In this document: positions 8,174-16,927 of the stretch, piece after piece
How the letters are laid out: each line of letters opens with the position of its first letter
Numbering within the stretch: the first letter of the stretch is position 1
Assembly (NCBI GenBank): GCA_965216905.1
Contig: OZ244213.1
Location: 3,224,001-3,288,000, forward strand
Direction: 5' to 3'
From: G965216905 sp965216905
Lineage (GTDB): Bacteria > Actinomycetota > Acidimicrobiia > Spongiisociales > ZC4RG35
Length of the DNA stretch: 64,000 nucleotides
Notes under the pieces: generated by a model
What the model was told of the DNA's origin: nothing
The model's database searches: none
What the model saw: the letters and a program-made list of their open reading frames with translations, nothing else
Translations under genes and position numbers: made by a program

Positions 8174-9196
8174 ATGCGCGCATTGTCGTTGATCGCACCC
8201 GGTACGCCATTGCAGCCGAGCGAATTCGCGGATCCGGTTCCCGGTGGCGATGATGTTCTGGTCGAGGTCCACGCCGCCGGGATCTGCCGATCCGACGTCC
8301 ACTATCGGGCGGGGTTCCCCCAGGTGGCCGACCTCCCCATGACGCTCGGCCACGAAGTCGCCGGCCTGGTGGCCGCGGTCGGGCCGGAGGTCGAGACGGT
8401 CGAGACCGGAGATCGGGTCTGTCTCCACTATCAGGTGGGGTGTGGGACCTGCCCGGCCTGTGTGGCCGGAGGAGAACGCTTCTGCGCCGAAGGTCAGATG
8501 ATCGGCAAGGACCGCCCGGGCGGGTACGCCGACCACATCGTGGTCCCGGCCCGCAACGTGCTGATGGTTCCGGACGCCGTCCCCCTCGACCACGCCGCAG
8601 TGATGATGTGCTCGTCGGCCACCGCGTTGCACGCGCTTCGACGAGGCCGGCTGTCCGATGGTGAGACGGTCGCCGTCTTCGGGGTCGGGGGACTCGGCAT
8701 GTCGGCGGTGCAGCTCGCCGTGCTGGAAGGCGCCCGACAGGTCTTCGCGGTGGACATCAACCCCGCCAAGCTGAACCTCGCCGAACGGCTTGGGGCGATC
8801 CCCGTCGACGCCGGTGCCGACCCGGTCGGCGAACTGCGGAACCGGGGCGGTTGTGACGTCGCCATCGACCTGGTCGGTTCGGCGGACGTGTTGCGGAACT
8901 GCCTCGACTCGCTGGCACCGATGGGACGGGCGGTGGCGGTCGGCCTCACCCGGAGCACGGTGGCGGTCGGTCCCTACACCGACCTGGTCAGCGGCGAGTC
9001 GGAGCTGGTCGGGACCTCCGACCACCTCATCGGCGAGCTCTCAGAGCTGCTCGAATGGGCGGCCGACGGCCGCTTCCGTCTGGACGACATCGTGCAGCGC
9101 CACGTCCCGCTGGATGCACCGTCCGTCAATGACGCCCTCGACGATCTCGAACGGTTCGGGGACACGGTGCGCACCGTGATTCGACCGAACGCCTGA
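8174..9196 (+). CDS. Zinc-dependent medium-chain alcohol dehydrogenase
   Basis: 340 residues with the classic MDR layout. Catalytic zinc ligands are in GICRSDVHY and the GHEVAG box, and the four-Cys structural zinc loop is CGTCPACVAGGERFC. The Rossmann motif GVGGLG (about 171-176) is followed by an acidic VDIN end that favours NAD over NADP. It oxidises an alcohol or reduces an aldehyde; the substrate is unknown. It is transcribed alone, divergent from the decayed peptidase. Confidence 0.9.
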   Translation: MRALSLIAPGTPLQPSEFADPVPGGDDVLVEVHAAGICRSDVHYRAGFPQVADLPMTLGHEVAGLVAAVGPEVETVETGDRVCLHYQVGCGTCPACVAGGERFCAEGQMIGKDRPGGYADHIVVPARNVLMVPDAVPLDHAAVMMCSSATALHALRRGRLSDGETVAVFGVGGLGMSAVQLAVLEGARQVFAVDINPAKLNLAERLGAIPVDAGADPVGELRNRGGCDVAIDLVGSADVLRNCLDSLAPMGRAVAVGLTRSTVAVGPYTDLVSGESELVGTSDHLIGELSELLEWAADGRFRLDDIVQRHVPLDAPSVNDALDDLERFGDTVRTVIRPNA

Positions 9197-9238
9197 CCGG
9201 TCACGTCGCAGCCCGGCCGGGCAATCCGCTTGCGGCGC

Positions 9239-9700
9239 TCACTCCTCGTTGTCGGGTTCCCCGGACTCATCGGACTCGGCCGCGTCGGCCAGCATCTCCT
9301 TGAGGACCACCGATCGGGTATCGAAGCGCAGCGCTCGACGGGTCTTGTCGTGTCGGAGCAGCCGTTTCAGGCTGGCACGGATCGGGTCCATCCGCACCGC
9401 CCGCCGCACCACCTCCGAACCACGTGGAGATACCAGGAGGTCGTTGAGCCGTCGCCGCAGCGGCGGAATCCTCGCCGCCACCAACATCGCTCCGGGGATG
9501 ATCCAGATCCATCCCGGTACCACCGGGAGCACCAGTCCGGCCACACCGGCTCCGATCAGCAGCGAGCCGAGGAGCAGGTCCCAGACCAAGGCGAGCCGCG
9601 ACGAGTCGGGCCGCGGTTCGACCGGTCCCGCCGTCTCGAGCTGCGGTTCGGCTGCGTCGTCCGGCGGCTGCGGTTCGGGCCCGTCGGAGGGAGATGTCAT
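9239..9700 (-). CDS. PGPGW-motif small membrane protein
   Basis: 153 residues with an acidic, Pro-rich cytosolic N-terminus, two membrane helices about residues 36-80, and a basic then acidic tail. The loop LPVVPGWIWIIPGAML matches the PGPGW putative membrane family common in actinobacteria. The role is unknown. It is separated from the hydrolase gene by 73 bp and may share its transcript. Confidence 0.7.
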   Translation of the reverse strand: MTSPSDGPEPQPPDDAAEPQLETAGPVEPRPDSSRLALVWDLLLGSLLIGAGVAGLVLPVVPGWIWIIPGAMLVAARIPPLRRRLNDLLVSPRGSEVVRRAVRMDPIRASLKRLLRHDKTRRALRFDTRSVVLKEMLADAAESDESGEPDNEE

Positions 9701-9773
9701 CGGTCGTCTGCTTCCAACCAGTTCACATCGGTCGACATACCCACTCGACCCGGCCCCTATCCCTCCGGCGGTC

Positions 9774-10979
9774 TCATCCGCCGACCCGTGTCAGGAACGC
9801 CGCCACCGTGTCGGCGTACTGCTCGGGATCTTCGTTCCAGGCGCGGATGTGCTCGGCATCGGGGATCGAGTGGAACTCGACCAGGTCGGGACGGGCCGCC
9901 GCCAGGTTCTCGCTGATCGCGTGGGGGACGGTGGTGTCGTCGACGCCGTGCAGGAGGAGCACCGGGACGTCCAGTTCACCGGCCCGGTCGACGTAGTCCA
10001 CCGCATCGAAGTCGACTCCGATGCGGAGAGACGTCACCCACCGGCCGACCGCCAGCAGCGACTCGCCGACCGGCCCGCCGACGGGGAGGCCCTCACCGGA
10101 CCGGCGTTGGACGATCTCCCGGAGGTCGGCTGCCGGCCCCTCCAGAATCAGCCCGCGCACGACGTCGCGTGGCTCTTCCAACGCATAGGAGAGGCTCAGC
10201 CCTCCACCCATGCTCGCTCCGGCGACCACGACGTCGGCCGCCCCGTTGGCCAGGGCATAGTCGACGGCGGCGGCCACATCGGCGTACTCGTCCTGGCCGA
10301 CCCGGATGAGCGAGTCACCGGTCTGGGGTGAGTCCGGGTCGTTCCGGTAGCGGATGATCAGCGTGGGATGTCCCAGATGGCGGGTGGCGTCCACCAGCCG
10401 CAGGTGTTCGGTTCGGTCGGCGCCGCGACCATGGACGGCCACGATCCAGGTGGAGTGCTCACCGGGGAAGAACCAGGATTCCACCGGTCCCAGCGGCGTG
10501 GTGTAGCTCACCGTCTCGACTTCCAGACCGAGCGAGCCCGGGTCGTCCGGGAAGGCGTAGCCATCCAGGTCGGCCAGGTCGGAGCCGACGGGAGGCGGCT
10601 GTCCTTCGAGGAGGGTGAACGGCCGGGTCTCGACCGTCCCGTCGACTTCGGCGGCGGGTCCCAACTGCCCGTAGCCCCCCTCCCACCGCAGCCCCATGAC
10701 CGCGTCCCGGTCGGCCGCGGCAACCGCCTTGTCGGGCACATCGAGCGTGATCTGCGCCGGTGAGATGACCAGCACGTCGGTGTCGTACTCGACCACGTGC
10801 GCGGTGACCCGGAGCCCGTTGATGATCTCCCCGGACACGTACCAGCCGATGGCGGCGTAGGCGATGACGAGCAGGCCGACCATCCCGAGCACCGCGTTGC
10901 GTAACCACCGTCCGCCGCGACGGGGCGTCGCCCCATCTCTCATCCTGGCCCTCGCCTCGGGCTGCTGGGTTGTCGCCAT
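9774..10979 (-). CDS. Membrane-anchored alpha/beta hydrolase
   Basis: An N-terminal membrane helix (AVLGMVGLLVIAYAAIGWYVSG, about residues 28-49) anchors a hydrolase domain. The nucleophile elbow is GASMGG (about 255), and the catalytic Asp/His candidates are LLHGVDDTTVP and DAEHIRAWNEDP near the C-terminus. The Ser-Asp-His order and the loops resemble the BAAT/dipeptidyl-peptidase-like prolyl oligopeptidase family. The substrate is not predictable. The start at 10979 leaves the helix intact. Confidence 0.82.
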   Translation of the reverse strand: MATTQQPEARARMRDGATPRRGGRWLRNAVLGMVGLLVIAYAAIGWYVSGEIINGLRVTAHVVEYDTDVLVISPAQITLDVPDKAVAAADRDAVMGLRWEGGYGQLGPAAEVDGTVETRPFTLLEGQPPPVGSDLADLDGYAFPDDPGSLGLEVETVSYTTPLGPVESWFFPGEHSTWIVAVHGRGADRTEHLRLVDATRHLGHPTLIIRYRNDPDSPQTGDSLIRVGQDEYADVAAAVDYALANGAADVVVAGASMGGGLSLSYALEEPRDVVRGLILEGPAADLREIVQRRSGEGLPVGGPVGESLLAVGRWVTSLRIGVDFDAVDYVDRAGELDVPVLLLHGVDDTTVPHAISENLAAARPDLVEFHSIPDAEHIRAWNEDPEQYADTVAAFLTRVGG

Positions 10980-11053
10980 GGTGGCCCCGTTCGCCGTCGT
11001 GAGCGGTCAGCGTATCCGCTCGGGCGACCCGGGTCTCGAAGGGGGCGCCGGTG

Positions 11054-12034
11054 CTACCGCCGGCTGGCCGCCATCTCCTCCTCCAGCCGGGCGTAGGACG
11101 CCTCCATCCCATCCACCATGCCGGCCCCGAGGACCCGATCGCGCAGCTCGGAGTTCGGGTAGGTGATGACGATCGCCAGCAGCGTGCCGCCCTCCATCGG
11201 GGTCAGGGTCATCTCGTTGCGAGTGGACGGGCTCTCGGTGCCGATCATCCGCTCGGTGGTCACGGCCCGGTGCGGGGGCACCGACTCCACCAACTCCCCC
11301 TCGAACCCGAATCGGTGCTCGCCGTCGGCCGACGCCCATTCGTAGCGGTAGGTGTCGCCGACCCGGGTGGCGACCTCGCACACCGGCATCACCCATCCGT
11401 CGGGGCCGAGCATCCATCGTCTCATCAGCTCGGGGTCGTGATGGGCACGCCACACCTGGTCGACCGTGCCCCGGACCACTCGACTCACCCGAACCCGGGT
11501 GTCGTCGAGCAACTGGGCGTCGGTACCGCGATCGGCGGCAAACGAGGCGAGGTCGGCGAGGACACCATCGAGTTGGGATTGGGCGAGGCGGGCCCCTTCC
11601 ACCATCCCCATCTCCACCAGCTTCTCCATGGAAGCCAGGTCGGCGAAGTGGGTGACCGCAACATAGCGAGAGCCGATGGCCGTCGACTCGAACCGAAACT
11701 CGGTGCGGGTCGCCGGCATGTCCTCGTCGGGCGTGCCGTCGTCGTCGGCGAAGCCGTCGAGGATCGCAAAGGCCCGGCCCGGGTCGACCGACTCGAAGGT
11801 CCAGTAGCCGGCCGATCGGGTCCCGTCGGGCCCGGTCATGAAGTAGGCGGAGCGCCCGCCCGCGACCATGTCGTGGCGGGTGAAGGTGGCCGGCCAGGTG
11901 GGCGGGCCCCAGAAGCGTTCGAGCTGGCGAGGGTCGGCCCACGCCTGCCACAGGCGCTCGACCGGCACCTCGTATTCGCCGGTGATGGTCAGGGTGAGGG
12001 CTTCGGGGTCGGAGGTGATGTCGGTGATCGGCAT
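11054..12034 (-). CDS. Tandem SRPBCC (AHSA1-type) protein
   Basis: Two START-like ligand-binding domains follow one another: about residues 5-145 (VPVERLWQAWADPRQLERFWGPP) and about 165-326 (VDQVWRAHHDPELMRRWMLGPDG). Each has the helix-grip start and the W-GP motif of the AHSA1/CalC family. Such proteins are nearly always paired with an ArsR regulator, as here, only 4 bp downstream of it. The role is binding of a hydrophobic ligand; the compound is unknown. Fusion of two domains in one chain is less common than single-domain forms. Confidence 0.88.
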   Translation of the reverse strand: MPITDITSDPEALTLTITGEYEVPVERLWQAWADPRQLERFWGPPTWPATFTRHDMVAGGRSAYFMTGPDGTRSAGYWTFESVDPGRAFAILDGFADDDGTPDEDMPATRTEFRFESTAIGSRYVAVTHFADLASMEKLVEMGMVEGARLAQSQLDGVLADLASFAADRGTDAQLLDDTRVRVSRVVRGTVDQVWRAHHDPELMRRWMLGPDGWVMPVCEVATRVGDTYRYEWASADGEHRFGFEGELVESVPPHRAVTTERMIGTESPSTRNEMTLTPMEGGTLLAIVITYPNSELRDRVLGAGMVDGMEASYARLEEEMAASRR

Positions 12035-12038
12035 TGAA

Positions 12039-12371
12039 CTACTCCTCGGTGAGGACGGCGTCGAGCTGGCTGAATCGGGCTCGCCAGAGGTCTTCCAGTC
12101 GGGCGAGCACCGCCCGCACGTCGCCGATGCGGTCGGGTTCGGCCCGGACGATGCGCTCCCTTCCCTGTGGATGCTTGGACACCAGCCCCACCGCTTCCAG
12201 CGTGGCGACGTGTTTCTGGACGGCGGCGAAGCTCATGTCGTAGGCCGCCGCCAGCGTCGAGATCGACGCCTCCTCGGTGAGGGTGCGGCGGACGATGTCA
12301 CGACGGGTGGAGTCGGCCAGGGCGTGAAACACCCGATCGATCTCCGCCTCGGTCAGCTCATCTACAACCAT
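12039..12371 (-). CDS. ArsR-family regulator paired with SRPBCC protein
   Basis: 110 residues with a winged helix: IDRVFHALADSTRRDIVRR, then ISTLAAAYDMSFAAVQKHVATLE and the wing SKHPQGRERIVRAEP. No metal-binding cysteines occur, so it belongs to the non-metal ArsR group that travels with AHSA1 proteins. It is the first gene of the operon and its start codon lies inside an 18-bp palindrome, which indicates autoregulation. Confidence 0.9.
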   Translation of the reverse strand: MVVDELTEAEIDRVFHALADSTRRDIVRRTLTEEASISTLAAAYDMSFAAVQKHVATLEAVGLVSKHPQGRERIVRAEPDRIGDVRAVLARLEDLWRARFSQLDAVLTEE

Positions 12372-12380
12372 TTGGTTGTA
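12363..12380. promoter_or_regulatory. Palindromic operator of the ArsR/SRPBCC operon
   Basis: TACAACCA and TGGTTGTA are perfect 8-bp arms around a 2-bp centre. The ATG of the regulator (12371-12369) sits in the middle. The composition matches the CAACCA/TGGTTG operators that I associate with this ArsR subfamily. Confidence 0.8.
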
Positions 12381-12430
12381 CGTTATCGTCAGCGTCGATG
12401 GGCGTCAAGCCTGGGCGACGAGCCCCCCAC

Positions 12431-13447
12431 CTAGAGGGGGTCGGGGCTGCGGGCGCCGGCGATCCACTCGTTCATCTCGGCCCAGCGGTCGTACAGCCAG
12501 GCTTCGAGCCCAGGACGATCGAGCGGCACCTGCGAGGCGTGGACCCGCCAGATCTTGGTGTCGATGGTGATGTCCATCTTCAGACCGGTCCACACGTCGC
12601 GGATGCCGGCCATCGCCTCCGTTCCGGAGTGGCCGATCAACGCGATCCCGGCGTCGGGAGCGTTTCGGACGGCCGCCGCCACCCCCGCCGGCTTGGGTGG
12701 AAGCACGTGCTCCATCGACCTCGCCCGGGCGGCGAAGGAGGCCAGCCCGCCCGATTCGAGCTTCTCGATCGCCCGGCCCCAGCGCCCCACGGTGTAGTTT
12801 CCCCCTTCCGGGAAGATCACCAGTGCATCTTCGGTGCCCAGCCCGGCGGCGAGTTCGCCGATGGCCTCGACGGCACCCTCCCCCGGCCGGGCGCGGGTGG
12901 CGATGAACCGGCTGGGGAGCCGGTTGAGCGCCACGTCGATGGCCGGATCCCACTGCATGGTCTCTTTCAGCACGATGTGCGGCCGGCGGCCGTACCGGTT
13001 CATCAGGGCGTCGACCAACAGCAGCGAGTCGCCGGGACCGGCATGGCGCGACAACACCAGCACCGGCATCCCGTCGAAGTCGCTGGGCCGGGTCTCCTCG
13101 TGGTGGACGGTGAGCCCGAAGGTCCGTTCGGCCGAGGCGACCACCCGTCGCAGGAACCACGCCATCAGTTGGTAGTGGGCGGCCTGGAAGGTCTCGGTCC
13201 GGATCTTCCACCCGAAGCCGGACGCGATCCACAGGATCAGCAGGGCGACGAGCACGATGCTCTCCAACACCAGCCACACCATCAGAAACCATGCCAGGCG
13301 AAGCGGGCGCCACCGGCCCGGGGCGTAGCGGGATGCAAATGCCGCTCCGACCGTCCACAGCGGTACGGACGCCAGCATGGTGATCGAGGCGAGGATGACG
13401 AGCGGGCCCAGCGTGAGTCGTCGCACCCAACGCGGCCACAGTCTCAC
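12431..13447 (-). CDS. Membrane 1-acylglycerol-3-phosphate acyltransferase-like protein
   Basis: Two N-terminal membrane helices (about 12-32 and 47-72) precede an acyltransferase domain with the catalytic box LSRHAGPGDS (HX4D variant, H-A-G-P-G-D) near residue 134 and the substrate box IFPEGGNYT near residue 225. Such enzymes transfer an acyl chain to lysophosphatidate or a related alcohol. The GTG start at 13447 overlaps the stop of the patatin gene (GTGA), which couples a lipase and an acyltransferase and suggests membrane-lipid remodelling. Confidence 0.83.
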   Translation of the reverse strand: MRLWPRWVRRLTLGPLVILASITMLASVPLWTVGAAFASRYAPGRWRPLRLAWFLMVWLVLESIVLVALLILWIASGFGWKIRTETFQAAHYQLMAWFLRRVVASAERTFGLTVHHEETRPSDFDGMPVLVLSRHAGPGDSLLLVDALMNRYGRRPHIVLKETMQWDPAIDVALNRLPSRFIATRARPGEGAVEAIGELAAGLGTEDALVIFPEGGNYTVGRWGRAIEKLESGGLASFAARARSMEHVLPPKPAGVAAAVRNAPDAGIALIGHSGTEAMAGIRDVWTGLKMDITIDTKIWRVHASQVPLDRPGLEAWLYDRWAEMNEWIAGARSPDPL

Positions 13448-14268
13448 GCCCGCAGCTCCTGGAGGTAGACCGAGGTGGCGGCGTAGGCGCCATCGATGAG
13501 CCGTTCGCTGTCGGCCGTGTCCCGCCACCGAAGCTGGCGACGGTCGTCGAAGGCGATGGGGTTGCCGCTCGGGAGGAGGTGGAGTTCGATGCCGTCGGGT
13601 AGTGCTGCCACCGAGTGGGCGAAGCGGTGGCGTCGGGATATCTCGAAGGCGATCAGGGCAGGTTCGTGCGGTTTGGACGGTGGCCGGAGTGGCTGCTCGA
13701 TGCGGCCGACCTGCAGCACGTAGATGAGTTCGGCGCCGAGGTGGACGGCCCGGTCGACGGGAACCGAGTTCACCAGCCCTCCGTCGTAGTAGGACTCGCC
13801 GCCGATCTCGACGGGAGGGAACAGGCCGGGGACGGCCGAGGAGGCGAGGATGGCGTCGGCCAGCGATCCCGAGGTGAACCACTCCTCGGCGGCGCGTTCG
13901 ATCGAGGCGGCGACACACTGGAACGGCACGACCAGATCGTCGAAGTCGTCGCTGGGGAGGTGACGGACGATCAACTCGCGGAGCTCCTCGGTGCTGTGCA
14001 GCGAAACCCGCTCCTGGGCCAGGGTGCGCATGCGCTGGGTCATGGAGGCGTTCATCACGCCCGACGTCTGCACCTCCGCCCAGGCGGCCCGGAGCTCCTT
14101 CACCCCGGTCACGGTCGGGTCGGCGGCGATCATCGCTCCGTTGAGTGCGCCGATCGAGGCTCCCACGACGAGGTCGGGGACGATGCCCGCCTCGAAGAGG
14201 GCTTGGGCCATGCCGACTTCCACCGCACCCCAGCGCCCCCCACCGCCACACACGAACGCGACGGTCAT
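13444..14268 (-). CDS. Patatin-like phospholipase
   Basis: All patatin landmarks are visible: the oxyanion loop GGGGRWG (residues 8-14), the nucleophile elbow GASIG (about 36-40) and the catalytic DGG (about 167-169). It hydrolyses acyl esters of phospholipids with a Ser-Asp dyad. The 274-residue length is typical. It is coupled to the downstream acyltransferase by a 4-bp overlap. Confidence 0.88.
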   Translation of the reverse strand: MTVAFVCGGGGRWGAVEVGMAQALFEAGIVPDLVVGASIGALNGAMIAADPTVTGVKELRAAWAEVQTSGVMNASMTQRMRTLAQERVSLHSTEELRELIVRHLPSDDFDDLVVPFQCVAASIERAAEEWFTSGSLADAILASSAVPGLFPPVEIGGESYYDGGLVNSVPVDRAVHLGAELIYVLQVGRIEQPLRPPSKPHEPALIAFEISRRHRFAHSVAALPDGIELHLLPSGNPIAFDDRRQLRWRDTADSERLIDGAYAATSVYLQELRA

Positions 14269-14397
14269 CGCCGGCTCAGCTCAACGCACACACTCGGAGC
14301 GTACCGGTCCAAGCCAAGCGTCCGCCGAGCAGAGCTGCGGCGGTCAGTGGTCGTGTGGGTGGTCGGACGACTCCGAACCGGAGTCGGGCGGACCGAT

Positions 14398-14550
14398 TCA
14401 ACAACCGACTTCGCCGTGGTTCCCACAGCAGGGAGACTGGTTGCGGGCCTTGATGGCGGTGTTCTTGCGGAACATCGCCAGCTTCTCGGCCACCGTCGCA
14501 TCCGAGGCGCGCCAGTTGGTGATCAGATCGGAGAGGGCGGGTCGGGGCAT
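14398..14550 (-). CDS. 50-residue Cys-rich small protein ending CCGNHGEVGC
   Basis: The frame encodes a basic helical stretch (LITNWRASDATVAEKLAMFR) and a C-terminal cluster of three cysteines and one histidine, CCGNHGEVGC, which could bind a metal. I recognise this layout as a conserved small hypothetical protein of high-GC bacteria. The protein reads cleanly from ATG to TGA and the overlapping open frames are low-complexity. The function is unknown; a zinc or Fe-S ligand role is inferred only from the cysteines. Confidence 0.7.
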   Translation of the reverse strand: MPRPALSDLITNWRASDATVAEKLAMFRKNTAIKARNQSPCCGNHGEVGC

Positions 14551-14616
14551 GCGCCGCGAGGCTAGCCCCGATCATTCATGCCGGGCGTGCGAGGCGGCGA
14601 CCGGTCCGAGACCGGC

Positions 14617-15591
14617 TCAGCCTCCCGATTGGGTGTCGCGAAGGGACTGAAGGGTGAGAACCGTCCGTGACCAACCCAGCGGGGTGGCGTCGTGCGGCAG
14701 GTCGACCGGGGCGAGCGCCGCGGTGTCGAGCTCGACCGCCACCAAACCGGAGCCGTCACCGGTCACCAGGTGGATCCAACTCCCGTCGTCGCTGTACCCC
14801 GCCACCACGTGGGAAGCATCGACCTCGGCCACCAGCTCGGCCTCCGGCCCGGCGCCGGTGATCGTCCACAGGCCGAGGGATTCTCCGTCGCCGGTCGAGA
14901 GGCTGGTCACCAGGCTCGAGTCTGTCGGCGAGACGGCCACCTGCGTCATCACGGCATCGGCCGGGAGTCCTGCGATCTCGACTGGCCGGCCGGTGTCCAG
15001 GCTGGAGGCGGCCAGCCGCCCGTCGGCAGGGTCATTACTCACGAGGGTCCTGGTTCCGGGGATGACGACGGCGTCCCCGCTCGTGAGGCCCAACCCGGCG
15101 ACGGAGCCGTCGAACCCAATCACTGCCAACCCGCCGGCGTCGGTGTCGCGCACGATGACGCCCTCGTCGACGAGCCCGACGAGTGCCAGGTTGCCGGGCA
15201 GTTCGGCGAGGACCTCGACTCCGTCGGTTACCCAGAGGATTCTCGTCACCGCCGCCACGTCGCCGAGTGGTGTGGTGACGAGCGTGAGGGCCGTCCCTGC
15301 GGCGCCCGGGGCGATCTCCACCCCGAACGCCAGGGGATCTACGTCGAGCACGGGGGTGACGGCGCCGGTGTCGTCGATCTGCACGACCCGGTCGGGGTAG
15401 GCGGCAAACAGCGACGTACGGGACGTGCCGGCGACGAGGCCGAGGGCAATTCCATCGGTCTCCACCTCGCGCTCGCCGGTGCCGGCCAGGTGCAAGGTGT
15501 CCGCCGCGAGGAACGTGACGTCCGCACCGGATCCGGAACCCGAACAGGCGACCAGCAGAACGGTGGCCAGCGACAGTCGAAGCAGCCGCAT
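14617..15591 (-). CDS. Lipoprotein with beta-propeller-like repeats
   Basis: The signal peptide MRLLRLSLATVLLVACSGSG carries a lipobox cysteine (LVAC). The body consists of repeated strand-turn-strand units (VVQIDDTGAVTPVLDV, LAVIGFDGSVAGLG, VAVELDTAALAPVDLP), as in a six- or seven-bladed propeller. It is similar in design to the lipoprotein at 218-1420. The start at 15591 was chosen for the signal peptide; the open frame extends upstream but is not signal-like. The function is unknown. Confidence 0.72.
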   Translation of the reverse strand: MRLLRLSLATVLLVACSGSGSGADVTFLAADTLHLAGTGEREVETDGIALGLVAGTSRTSLFAAYPDRVVQIDDTGAVTPVLDVDPLAFGVEIAPGAAGTALTLVTTPLGDVAAVTRILWVTDGVEVLAELPGNLALVGLVDEGVIVRDTDAGGLAVIGFDGSVAGLGLTSGDAVVIPGTRTLVSNDPADGRLAASSLDTGRPVEIAGLPADAVMTQVAVSPTDSSLVTSLSTGDGESLGLWTITGAGPEAELVAEVDASHVVAGYSDDGSWIHLVTGDGSGLVAVELDTAALAPVDLPHDATPLGWSRTVLTLQSLRDTQSGG

Positions 15592-15623
15592 CAGTCGGAG
15601 TGGTGCATCCGGGCCCCCGGCAG

Positions 15624-16499
15624 CTATCCGGACCGCGGCGGCCTCGGCACCAGCACGGGGGTATTGGCCTTGTACTGTTGGTACGCCGGCTCGTCTCCCC
15701 ACCGTTCATCGGCCCGATCCTCCAGCATCGGGACGCCGCTGAGCCGGGTGATGAGGAGGAAGACGAAGAAGGGCGAGACCAGGGTGACCCACCGCCAGCC
15801 CGACAGGACGGGGAGCGCCAGCACGGCGACACCCGCCCACAGCACGATCTCGCCGAAGTAGTTGGGATGCCGGGACCACGCCCACAGCCCCGAGGTGATG
15901 AAACGGCCCCGGTTGGCCGGGTCGCGTTTGAACGCCGACTTCTGGCGGTCGGCGACCACCTCGATGGTGAAGCCGGCCAGCCAGATCAGGATCCCGATGA
16001 TGCCCACCCACCCGAGTGCTTGGCGTTCCAGCCCGGTGATGATGGCGAGGGCGCAGGCGGCGGTGAGCAGCACCCACAGGCCCTGGAGGGTCCAGGTCAT
16101 GAAGAATCGGAGCGGCTCGACCTTGATCTCGTCGAAGCGTCCGTCCCGGCCGTCCCGGCGGACCCGGCGATAGAGGAAGGTGCCGAGCCGGGCGGCCCAG
16201 ATCGTCACCATCGCCGCCACGATCAGCACCCGGGCGTCGAGGTCACCGCTGAGCGCCACCGCCAGGGCGGTGATGGTGAGGTAGGTGACGCTGCCGGTGA
16301 GGTCGTAGTAGTGCTCGGTCTGGGCGATGTTGGAGGGAATGAAGACCACCCAGTTGACGGCGTACGCCACGATCCCGCACAGGGCGAACACCGCGATCGG
16401 ACCGGCCATCCGGCTGCCCTGGCTGCCGGCGAGGATCACCATGGCGCCGATCAGCACGGCGGCGGCGATGCCGATGGTGGAACGGTTCTGCTCGGTCAT
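15624..16499 (-). CDS. DUF1295 / steroid 5-alpha-reductase-like membrane protein
   Basis: About 291 residues with several membrane helices and the family signature SRHPNYFGEIVLWAG (about residue 205), shared with isoprenylcysteine methyltransferases and delta-reductases. The C-terminus has a second conserved stretch, RWGDEPAYQQYKANTP. In this family the motif binds NAD(P)H or SAM; which reaction occurs here is unknown. The chosen start is MTEQNRS at 16499; MSPP at 16511 is an alternative. Confidence 0.83.
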   Translation of the reverse strand: MTEQNRSTIGIAAAVLIGAMVILAGSQGSRMAGPIAVFALCGIVAYAVNWVVFIPSNIAQTEHYYDLTGSVTYLTITALAVALSGDLDARVLIVAAMVTIWAARLGTFLYRRVRRDGRDGRFDEIKVEPLRFFMTWTLQGLWVLLTAACALAIITGLERQALGWVGIIGILIWLAGFTIEVVADRQKSAFKRDPANRGRFITSGLWAWSRHPNYFGEIVLWAGVAVLALPVLSGWRWVTLVSPFFVFLLITRLSGVPMLEDRADERWGDEPAYQQYKANTPVLVPRPPRSG

Positions 16500-16616
16500 G
16501 GGTGGAGACACTACGAGACTTCAACCGGGAGGGGACACGGGGCGGCGGGTGCCGCGGCGGATCGGGGTGGTCCGGAGCCGTTTACGGTGGGTGGTACTCG
16601 ACGGAAGGAGGACCAG

Positions 16617-16829
16617 ATGTCCGTGTACAAGGTCGTAGAGCTGATCGGTACCAGCACCACCTCGTGGGAGGACGCCGCCAAGAACGCGGTGAGCACCGCC
16701 AGCGATTCGCTCCGTCACCTCCGTATCGCCGAGGTGAGCGAGCTCGACATGTCGCTGGCCGAGGACGGCACGGTGAAGGAGTACCGGGCCAAGGTGAAGG
16801 TGTCGTTCAAACACGACTCCGGCGACTGA
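16617..16829 (+). CDS. Dodecin (flavin-storage protein)
   Basis: 70 residues beginning MSVYKVVELIGTSTTSWEDA and including SLRHLRIAEV, which is the dodecin signature. The protein forms a dodecameric shell that stores and protects FMN, riboflavin or CoA. A strong AAGGAGG-type ribosome site precedes the ATG. A terminator hairpin follows 25 bp after the stop, so it is probably a single-gene transcript. Confidence 0.92.
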   Translation: MSVYKVVELIGTSTTSWEDAAKNAVSTASDSLRHLRIAEVSELDMSLAEDGTVKEYRAKVKVSFKHDSGD

Positions 16830-16854
16830 GCGACCAACCCATCCAGTCGAATAC

Positions 16855-16884
16855 CGGGCCCACCCGTCTCCTCGGGTGGGCCCG
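16855..16884 (+). terminator. Terminator hairpin after dodecin
   Basis: A perfect 12-bp stem (CGGGCCCACCCG and its complement) with a 6-nt loop. There is no long T-run, as is usual in high-GC actinobacteria. Confidence 0.75.
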
Positions 16885-16927
16885 ATTCGCGTCGCGGACA
16901 TCTGCCAGCGGGCGGTAGGTTGATGGG

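Noticed and set aside
15600..16829. 409-codon plus-strand open frame
   Set aside because: Low-complexity His/Asp/Gly-rich shadow of the DUF1295 gene; only its last 70 codons (dodecin) are real.
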